A program made the translations under genes and the position numbers. Shown in pieces: positions 29,650 to 35,525 of a DNA stretch of 35,525 nucleotides. Within the stretch, counting starts at the first letter, position 1. Every line of letters begins with the position of its first letter. The notes under the pieces are model-generated. The model was given only the letters and a program-made list of their open reading frames with translations, made no database searches and had not been told where the DNA came from. The stretch lies in contig JAISST010000006.1 in the NCBI GenBank assembly GCA_031272945.1, forward strand, positions 1-35,525, given 5' to 3'. This DNA comes from Fusobacteriaceae bacterium (GTDB taxonomy: Bacteria > Fusobacteriota > Fusobacteriia > Fusobacteriales > Fusobacteriaceae).

Positions 29650-29675
29650 AAGGGAGATGATTCATCTCCCTTTTT
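29650..29675 (+). terminator. Intercistronic hairpin/partial terminator between mglB and mglA
   Basis: AAGGGAGATG (29650-29659), loop ATT and CATCTCCCTT (29663-29672) form a stem followed by TTTTT. It lies inside the operon, so it probably ends most transcripts after mglB and stabilises its mRNA, making the binding protein more abundant than the ATPase and permease. Confidence 0.8.
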
Positions 29676-29710
29676 CTCAAAATTATTGAAAAAACGAAAA
29701 AGGGGTAAAT

Positions 29711-31216
29711 ATGAATGACGAATATTTGCTGGAAATGAGAGGGATCTCGAAGGAATTTCCGGGGGTGAAGGCCCTGGACAACGTGAGCCTGCAAGTCCGG
29801 CCCGGGACGGTCCACGCCCTGATGGGAGAAAACGGCGCCGGAAAGTCCACGTTGATGAAATGCCTCTTCGGAATCTACAAAAAAGACGCGGGGCAGATTT
29901 TCCTCGCCGGAAAGGAAGTCAATTTCCGCTCATCCAAGGAAGCCCTCGACAATGGCGTATCCATGGTCCATCAGGAGTTGAACCAGGTGTTGCAGCGCAA
30001 CATCCTCGACAACATCTGGCTGGGTCGTTTTCCCATGAAGGGCATTTTTGTGGACGAAAAGAAAATGTATACAGATACAGTCCGTATTTTCAGGGACCTG
30101 GAGATCAATATCGACCCCCGGAAAAAAGTGGCGGACCTGCAAGTAGCCGACCGGCAGATGGTGGAGATCGCCAAAGCCGTCTCCTACAATTCCCGGATCA
30201 TCGTAATGGATGAGCCCACTTCCTCCCTGACGGAGCGGGAAGTATCCCATCTGTTCAAGATCATCAACAAGCTCCGGGAGACCGGCTGCGGCATCATCTA
30301 CATTTCCCACAAGATCGAGGAAATCCGGGCCATCGCCCAGGAAGTGACCGTACTGCGGGACGGCAGATACATCGGGACGGAAAGAATCGAGGACGTGACG
30401 ACGGACAAGATTATTTCCATGATGGTGGGCCGCGATCTGACGGACCGCTTCCCGCCGCGCCTGGAAAAAGAAGTGGCCGAAACCCTGCTAATCGTGGAAA
30501 ACCTCACGGCGGCGACGCAACCTTCCATCAACGACGTGTCCTTTGAGCTGAAAAAAGGGGAGGTGTTGGGCGTCGCGGGCCTCGTGGGGGCCAAGCGCAC
30601 CGATATCGTCGAGACCATCTTCGGGATCCGGCAGCGATCCGGAGGAACCATCCGGATTCACGGCAGGGCCGTCCGGAACAAGACCCCGCTGGAGGCCATC
30701 AAAAACGGTTTTTCCCTGGTGACCGAGGAACGGCGGGCTACGGGAATTTATAGTATGCTGAGCGTAAAATTCAACAGCATCATCGCCAATGTCCGGCAGT
30801 ATATCGGAAAGACGAAAGTCCTCCTGGAGGAAGGGAAAATGAAGGAGGATACCAAGTGGGTCATCGACAGTATGCGGGTCAAGACCCCCTCCCAGAATAC
30901 GAACATCGGTTCTCTTTCGGGGGGGAATCAGCAGAAGGTGATTCTCGGCCGCTGGCTTCTGACGAACCCCGACGTGCTCCTTTTGGATGAGCCGACCAGG
31001 GGAATTGATGTCCTGGCAAAATATGAAATCTATCAGCTGATCCTCGATCTCGCGCGTCGCGGCAAGGGCATCATCATGATCTCTTCGGAAATGCCGGAAC
31101 TTTTAGGCGTGACCGACAGAATTCTCGTGATGAGCAACGGCCGGGTGGCGGGCATCGTCAACGCCACGGAAACAAGCCAGGAAGAAATCATGGCGCTTTC
31201 GGCCAAATATCTATAA
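29711..31216 (+). CDS. mglA: Sugar ABC transporter ATPase with two ABC domains
   Basis: MglA powers uptake of the sugar bound by MglB. The 501-residue protein has two fused ATP-binding domains. The first has Walker [10 protein letters not shown] (near residue 40) and Walker [12 protein letters not shown] (near 165). The second has the altered Walker [10 protein letters not shown] (near 292), the full signature [14 protein letters not shown] and Walker [15 protein letters not shown] degenerate Walker A in the second half is the norm for the monosaccharide (CUT2) family. The ATG has AGGGG upstream. mglC follows after 21 bases. Confidence 0.95.
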   Translation: MNDEYLLEMRGISKEFPGVKALDNVSLQVRPGTVHALMGENGAGKSTLMKCLFGIYKKDAGQIFLAGKEVNFRSSKEALDNGVSMVHQELNQVLQRNILDNIWLGRFPMKGIFVDEKKMYTDTVRIFRDLEINIDPRKKVADLQVADRQMVEIAKAVSYNSRIIVMDEPTSSLTEREVSHLFKIINKLRETGCGIIYISHKIEEIRAIAQEVTVLRDGRYIGTERIEDVTTDKIISMMVGRDLTDRFPPRLEKEVAETLLIVENLTAATQPSINDVSFELKKGEVLGVAGLVGAKRTDIVETIFGIRQRSGGTIRIHGRAVRNKTPLEAIKNGFSLVTEERRATGIYSMLSVKFNSIIANVRQYIGKTKVLLEEGKMKEDTKWVIDSMRVKTPSQNTNIGSLSGGNQQKVILGRWLLTNPDVLLLDEPTRGIDVLAKYEIYQLILDLARRGKGIIMISSEMPELLGVTDRILVMSNGRVAGIVNATETSQEEIMALSAKYL

Positions 31217-31237
31217 AACGGAACAGGGGAGTACAAC

Positions 31238-32239
31238 ATGAAGAAAGAAATGAATCTGAAAAAACTCTTGATCGAAAACGGTCTGTATACGGTGCTCATT
31301 TTGATTCTGGTCATGATCATCGTGCGGGAACCCACGTTTTTGAGCATTCGCAATTTCAAGAACATCCTGACGCAATCCTGCGTCCGGGCCATTATCGCAC
31401 TGGGCGTCGCGGGCCTCATCGTGACCCAGGGGACGGACCTTTCGGCGGGCCGTCAGGTGGGCTTTGCGGCGGTCATCTCGGCGACGCTGCTGCAAGACGT
31501 GAACGCCCCCAACAAACTTTTGAAAATCGGGGAAGTGGCCCTTCCCGCGGCGCTTCTGGTCGTAATTGTCGTGGGGCTTGTGATCGGTATGATCAACGGT
31601 TTCGTCGTCTCGTATTTTGACATCCATCCCTTTATTGTGACCATGGGGATGATGACGGCGGTCTATGGGGCAAATTCCCTGTATTACGACTATGTGGGCT
31701 CCGCCCCCATCGCCAGCTTCAGTGAAAAATACACAAGGTTCGCCCAGGAGAGCTTTCATTTGGGGAGCGTATCGCTGCCCTACCTGATCCTTTACGCCGC
31801 CGTTGCCACATTTATCATGTGGGTGTTGTGGAACAAGACAAAATTCGGAAAGGATCTCTTTGCCGTGGGCGGCACCAAGGAAGCGGCCCGGGTGTCGGGC
31901 GTCAATGTGCTTCTGACCTTTCTCAAAGTCTATGCCCTCTCGGGGATCTACTACGCCGTGGGCGGCTTTCTCGAAGCGGGCCGGATCGGTTCCGCCACAA
32001 ACAACCTTGGCAACATGTATGAGATGGACGCCATCGCGGCCTGCGTCATCGGCGGCGTGTCCTTCTACGGCGGCACGGGCAAGATTTCCGGCGTCATCAC
32101 GGGGGTTCTGGCGCTGACCGTCATCAATTACGGCCTTACCTATGTGGGGGTCAAGCCTTATTACCAGTACATCATCAAGGGATTTATCATCGTGGCCGCC
32201 GTCGTATTCGATTCCATGAAGCTCCGCCGGAAGAAGTAG
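31238..32239 (+). CDS. mglC: Sugar ABC transporter permease
   Basis: This is the inner-membrane channel of the MglBAC importer. The 333 residues contain about eight to ten hydrophobic helices, starting with LYTVLILILVMIIV. Family hallmarks are GVAGLIVTQGTDLSAGRQVG and the cytoplasmic ATPase-contact loop, FAVGGTKEAARVSGVNV. The last loops, CVIGGVSFYGGTGKISGVI, are also typical. The ATG has AGGGGAG upstream. The next gene starts eight bases after the stop, so the operon may extend further. Confidence 0.95.
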   Translation: MKKEMNLKKLLIENGLYTVLILILVMIIVREPTFLSIRNFKNILTQSCVRAIIALGVAGLIVTQGTDLSAGRQVGFAAVISATLLQDVNAPNKLLKIGEVALPAALLVVIVVGLVIGMINGFVVSYFDIHPFIVTMGMMTAVYGANSLYYDYVGSAPIASFSEKYTRFAQESFHLGSVSLPYLILYAAVATFIMWVLWNKTKFGKDLFAVGGTKEAARVSGVNVLLTFLKVYALSGIYYAVGGFLEAGRIGSATNNLGNMYEMDAIAACVIGGVSFYGGTGKISGVITGVLALTVINYGLTYVGVKPYYQYIIKGFIIVAAVVFDSMKLRRKK

Positions 32240-32247
32240 GATCCGCT

Positions 32248-32766
32248 GTGCTGTACCGGGGCCTGTTTGTGCATTGTACAAAGATCGCGGGGGAAACCGC
32301 GCTCTATACAAAAATCAGTGATGACAAGGGCCGCGAGGCCCTTTATCCTGATGTCCTTATAAAGCATGACTTCAGGGAGGGCGCCCTCGTAGACGGCGCG
32401 GCCTTTGAGCTGGCCGAGGAGGCCTTTGTCGCGTACCCGCCCCACCGGATATTTTTCTTTGGAATCGCGGGAGATGCGCCCGGGCCGGAAGTTTACGCCT
32501 GGCTCGACGAGGTCACGGAGTTTTTGCGTGAGGAAATAAAAGCCCCGTTAAAATTTACGGAACGGGAGGAAAAGGCGGTGGAGAACCTTGCCGAAACCTA
32601 TCGTTTCACGGTTTCCATGGGCCGGATTTTACGGGAACTCATGACATATGCAAAATGCGCGGGGCGGGATATACTGCTCCTGCTCTCCCCTTACGGAAGA
32701 GGGGGAGGTTCCAAACAGAGGGGGAAGGAAATTCTCGATGAACTTCGAAAAAAAATGGCGGAATAG
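32248..32766 (+). CDS. Unknown protein
   Basis: This is a 172-residue protein I do not recognise. It starts with GTG (MLYRGLFVHCTKIAGETALY), with AGTAGGA upstream. Visible features are a strand-rich N-terminal half, PPHRIFFFGIAGDAPGPEVYAWLDEV in the middle (two strand/helix elements), then helices with many charged residues and a basic C-terminus (GRGGGSKQRGKEILDELRKK). There is no signal peptide or transmembrane segment, so it is probably cytoplasmic. It is eight bases after mglC and overlaps the following radical SAM gene by 29 bases, which suggests co-translation with that gene rather than a role in sugar uptake. Confidence 0.75.
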   Translation: MLYRGLFVHCTKIAGETALYTKISDDKGREALYPDVLIKHDFREGALVDGAAFELAEEAFVAYPPHRIFFFGIAGDAPGPEVYAWLDEVTEFLREEIKAPLKFTEREEKAVENLAETYRFTVSMGRILRELMTYAKCAGRDILLLLSPYGRGGGSKQRGKEILDELRKKMAE

Positions 32767-33754
32767 CCCTTTGGCCCGGATCTATGTGGAAGAGGAGGCA
32801 AAAGGATACCCCCTGACGGAGGAGATTCTCGCCCGCTTTCCCGGGAGCGCTGTGGTTCCGATCCGCGCGTACAAAGAACTCTTTTCCCGCAAAAGGCAGA
32901 ATTTTCGCCTGCAAAAAAAAGCGCCTCAGCTGATTCTTGCCGTAAAAAAGGAGGGCTTTCTCTCTCCCGGCGCCAAAGTTTGCGAGCGCTTCGGCCACAA
33001 GCATTTTTATTACGGCTCTTCTGTCTTGAACTGCCTCTTTGACTGCGCCTACTGCTATCTGCAAGGGGTCTATGATTCGGCGAATCTTGTGGTTTTCGTC
33101 AATGTGGAGGACGCCTTCCGGGAGGTTTCGGCTTTTTTGTCTCACGACCCGCTGTACCTCTGTATTTCCTACGATACGGACCTGCTGGCCCTGAATGGAT
33201 TGACCGGCCTCGCGGAACGCTGGTACGATTATGCGCAGGAAGAGCCGGACCTGACGGTGGAATTGCGGACGAAAAGCGCGAACTTGGGATTTTTGCGCAA
33301 AAAAAATGAAAACAAAGCCTTCGTGCTGGCCTGGACCCTTTCCCCCGCCGATGTGATCGGAGAATACGAGAAGGGAACGCCCCCTTTGGAAAAAAGGATT
33401 GCGGCCATGCGGGAAGCCATAGATCTCGGTTATACGGTCCGTCTGTGTCTCGATCCGCTGCTCCGGATTCCGGATTTTGAATCGCAATACGAAAAACTGA
33501 TCGACCGGTTTTTTTCCGAAATCAACGGCAGGGAAATTCTCGACGTTTCCGTCGGCGCCTTTCGGATTTCCGCCGAATATCTGAAACGCCTGCGCAAAAA
33601 CCGCCCCGCCTGCGCGCTGACGCTGTATCCCTTCCAACTCCGCGACGGCGTCTACTCCTATCCGCCGGAAAAATCCGCCGCCATGCTGTGTTTCGTGCGG
33701 GAAAAATTAATTCGCTATGTCCGGGAATCACAGATCTATATGTCCGATTTTTAA
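32738..33754 (+). CDS. Spore photoproduct lyase-like radical SAM protein
   Basis: This 338-residue protein belongs to the SPL-like branch of the radical SAM superfamily. The iron-sulfur cluster motif C99-x3-C103-x2-C106 lies in SVLNCLFDCAYCYLQGVYDS, the SPL family spacing. Before it, KHFYYGSSVLNC is also SPL-like, and later ELRTKSANL and WTLSPADVIGEYE match the family core. SPL repairs UV thymine photoproducts in spore DNA, but many non-spore-formers carry related proteins of unproved function. The start is taken as the ATG at 32738 (MNFEKKWRNSPLARIYVE), with GGGGAAGGA upstream; the longer frame to 32648 is inside the previous gene. A residual function in DNA repair is possible but not shown here. 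Confidence 0.82.
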   Translation: MNFEKKWRNSPLARIYVEEEAKGYPLTEEILARFPGSAVVPIRAYKELFSRKRQNFRLQKKAPQLILAVKKEGFLSPGAKVCERFGHKHFYYGSSVLNCLFDCAYCYLQGVYDSANLVVFVNVEDAFREVSAFLSHDPLYLCISYDTDLLALNGLTGLAERWYDYAQEEPDLTVELRTKSANLGFLRKKNENKAFVLAWTLSPADVIGEYEKGTPPLEKRIAAMREAIDLGYTVRLCLDPLLRIPDFESQYEKLIDRFFSEINGREILDVSVGAFRISAEYLKRLRKNRPACALTLYPFQLRDGVYSYPPEKSAAMLCFVREKLIRYVRESQIYMSDF

Positions 33755-33821
33755 TTCCCGTATATTCGCCCGCTCCAAATATCCCAATCATCCCCCGCAA
33801 TCAAATCCTTATAAAAAACCC

Positions 33822-33850
33822 TTGCATTTTTTTCCAATATGCGCTAAAAT
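33822..33850 (+). promoter_or_regulatory. Sigma70-type promoter of the M20 amidohydrolase
   Basis: TTGCAT (33822-33827) and TAAAAT (33845-33850) are separated by 17 bases. The start would be near 33857, about 48 bases before the ATG. Confidence 0.7.
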
Positions 33851-33904
33851 GAACGAAAGCCTTTTTACAAAAAACGCGATACAGAAAATTACGGAGGAAA
33901 AAGA

Positions 33905-35077
33905 ATGAAAACATTGGAACTCGCAAAAAAATACCACGACTTTGTTGTCGGGATGAGAAGGGAATTCCACCGGAACCCCGAAGTCAGCATGAAGGAATTC
34001 AACACCCAGAAACGGATCCGGGAGGAACTGGATAAAATCGGCGTGGAAAACGTTCCCTGCGGCGGGACGGGCGTCCTTGCCACGATCAAAGGAACAAAAC
34101 CCGGCCTTACGGTGGGTCTCCGAGCCGATATCGACGCCCTGACCGTCGTGGAGGAAAACGACAAGGAATACGCTTCCGCCATACCCGGCGTTATGCACGC
34201 CTGCGGCCATGATACTCACGGCGCCATGCTTTTGGGGGCCGCCCGGATCTTGAATGAACTCAGGGACGAAATCAAAGGGACCGTGAAGTTTTTCTTCCAA
34301 CCCGGAGAAGAAGTGGGACTGGGGGCTCTGGCCATGATCAAAGACGGCGCTCTCGAGGGCGTCGACGGCATATTGGGCGTTCATGTCTCCTCGGAACTTC
34401 CTTCGGGCGTCATCAACGCCGAGGGGGGACCGCGGATGGCATCGGCTGATATGTTCAAGATTACCATCACCGGGAAAGGCGGCCACGGGGCCCATCCCGA
34501 GGAAACCATCGACGCCGTTGTGGTAGGCGCCGCCACGGTTATGAATCTTCAGACCATCGTGAGCCGCGAATTCTCTCCGCTGGATCCCCTGGTAGTCACT
34601 GTGGGCTCTCTCAACTCCGGCACCCGGATGAACGTCATCGCGCCGACGGCCATTCTCGAAGGGACTGTGCGCTATTTCCGGAGCGATTACGCCAAGCCTG
34701 TCAAAGAAGCCATCGAGCGGATCATGCGCGCCACCGCCGAGGCATATCGCGCTACGGCGGAACTCGAATACACCTATCTGATCAAACCGACCTTCAACGA
34801 TGAAAAAGTGGCGGCCATCGCGGAAAAGGCCGCGGCGGAAGTTGTCGGCGACAAAAACGTCGTAAAAGCGCCCCTGACCACAGGCGGCGAGGATTTTTCC
34901 GAATACTCGGCCCTGATACCGGGGGTTATGACGCGCCTCGGCACGGGGAACGCCGCCAAAGGAACCGATTATCCCCACCACCACGGGAAATTTGACGTCG
35001 ACGAAGACGCCTTTGTGTACGGCAGCGCATATTACGCCCAGTTCGCGTTGGATTTTCTTGACTCCTACAAGAAATAA
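33905..35077 (+). CDS. M20-family amidohydrolase (N-acyl-amino acid/hippurate hydrolase type)
   Basis: This is a 390-residue metalloenzyme that removes acyl groups from N-acyl amino acids or cleaves related amides, probably in the cytoplasm. The dinuclear-metal residues are visible in MHACGHDTHGAML (Cys/His ligands), FFQPGEEVGLGA (catalytic and ligand Glu), GVDGILGVHVSSELPSG (His) and the C-terminal GGEDFSEYS. The dimerisation insertion (about residues 180-295) contains KGGHGAHPEETIDAVVVGA. It matches the hippurate hydrolase/IAA-amino acid hydrolase (M20D) group; the exact substrate cannot be read from the sequence. The ATG has CGGAGGA upstream. It stands alone between a promoter and a terminator. 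Confidence 0.9.
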   Translation: MKTLELAKKYHDFVVGMRREFHRNPEVSMKEFNTQKRIREELDKIGVENVPCGGTGVLATIKGTKPGLTVGLRADIDALTVVEENDKEYASAIPGVMHACGHDTHGAMLLGAARILNELRDEIKGTVKFFFQPGEEVGLGALAMIKDGALEGVDGILGVHVSSELPSGVINAEGGPRMASADMFKITITGKGGHGAHPEETIDAVVVGAATVMNLQTIVSREFSPLDPLVVTVGSLNSGTRMNVIAPTAILEGTVRYFRSDYAKPVKEAIERIMRATAEAYRATAELEYTYLIKPTFNDEKVAAIAEKAAAEVVGDKNVVKAPLTTGGEDFSEYSALIPGVMTRLGTGNAAKGTDYPHHHGKFDVDEDAFVYGSAYYAQFALDFLDSYKK

Positions 35078-35144
35078 GCGCCGGATGGATGAACGTCATC
35101 GTGAATACGCGAAGCGAAATCAAAGGGAATAAATAGAAGAGGCA

Positions 35145-35189
35145 GAAAATATGAGCGTTGCACGAAAAAAACAAAGCGCTCATATTTTC
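35145..35189 (+). terminator. Hairpin after the amidohydrolase, probable terminator
   Basis: GAAAATATGAGCG (35145-35157) and CGCTCATATTTTC (35177-35189) are a perfect 13-bp inverted repeat with an A-rich loop. It is followed after a few bases by ATATTTTTTG. It probably ends the amidohydrolase transcript. Confidence 0.65.
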
Positions 35190-35205
35190 ATTCCATATTT
35201 TTTGA

Positions 35206-35234
35206 TTGTGCTATTTCGGTTTTTTTGGTATAAT
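35206..35234 (+). promoter_or_regulatory. Promoter of the last, truncated gene
   Basis: TTGTGC (35206-35211) and TATAAT (35229-35234) are 17 bases apart, with TGG before the -10 (extended -10). Confidence 0.75.
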
Positions 35235-35285
35235 AGGAAGATGGAATAATTTTTGAGAGGAACGCGGATGGGAAAGGAGAAGAGC

Positions 35286-35525
35286 ATGGGGAACGCGGAT
35301 ACGGTCTGGTTTGTCTTGAAAAAGACCGGAGAGAAATATTACATCCTCCCCTATGATCAGAACAAGAATAAAATCGAGCGCCTCGACGAATTGCAGGGCG
35401 ATTTTGATGAGACGACGAGACTGATTTTAGAGGAATTGCGCAATTTCAAGGGAGACGAGTTCTTTATTGACTGGGGGGAATCCGAGGGGGGAGATTTCTG
35501 TCTGAACGACTATACGGAAATCCTC
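35286..35525 (+). CDS. Unidentified protein, N-terminal part (cut by the window end)
   Basis: An open frame runs to the window edge; 80 residues are visible, beginning MGNADTVWFVLKKTGEKY. The ATG at 35286 has AAGGAG seven bases upstream. An in-frame ATG at 35268 with GAGAGGA is also possible and would add six residues. The visible part is acidic, with alternating strand and helix (YYILPYDQNKNKIERLDEL, then TRLILEELRNF). No family was recognised. Confidence 0.72.
   Translation, partial: MGNADTVWFVLKKTGEKYYILPYDQNKNKIERLDELQGDFDETTRLILEELRNFKGDEFFIDWGESEGGDFCLNDYTEIL

Overview
This window looks like chromosomal DNA from a Gram-negative, anaerobic-type bacterium of the Fusobacteriota or a close relative. 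The main reason is a giant autotransporter whose N-terminal region (extended signal anchor, short coiled coil, proline/lysine-rich linker) and glycine/asparagine-rich passenger resemble the large fusobacterial autotransporters. The MglBAC sugar importer, lone AccB, bifunctional SpoT and EtfBA fit that assignment. The base composition looks near 50% GC by eye, which is high for that phylum, so the assignment is an inference. Strong Shine-Dalgarno sites and sigma70-type promoters are frequent.

Layout. Positions 1-7266 hold a compact plus-strand gene run: the tail of an unknown gene, folD, an ACT-domain protein (PheB type), accB, a CNNM/CorC-type membrane protein, a TPR lipoprotein, spoT and tgt. 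Convergent to it are trkH and trkA (minus strand). A divergent intergenic region carries the promoter of htpG with a CIRCE-like half-conserved operator. It is followed by etfB-etfA, an unknown SurA/trigger-factor-like small protein, and manA. A bidirectional terminator separates manA from trpS (minus strand).

From 16752 to 27977 lies the most interesting locus: a roughly 250-nt structured leader, then a 10.6-kb autotransporter gene. Its reading frame is broken at a run of nine G (17806-17814). Upstream and downstream frames each encode matching halves of one protein; one added G (or two removed) would join them into about 3548 residues. The sequence therefore looks like an OFF state of a phase-variable surface protein, or possibly a frameshifted gene or a sequencing error. 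In addition, the ribosome binding site lies in a predicted C-rich/G-rich hairpin.

Downstream (27978-28440) is a cluster of REP-like palindromes, one arm of which appears expanded into a 24-bp tandem array. Next comes the mglB-mglA-mglC sugar importer operon with its own promoter, palindromes and an intercistronic hairpin, followed by an unknown protein and a spore-photoproduct-lyase-like radical SAM protein. The window ends with an M20 amidohydrolase with its own promoter and terminator, and the start of an unrecognised gene.
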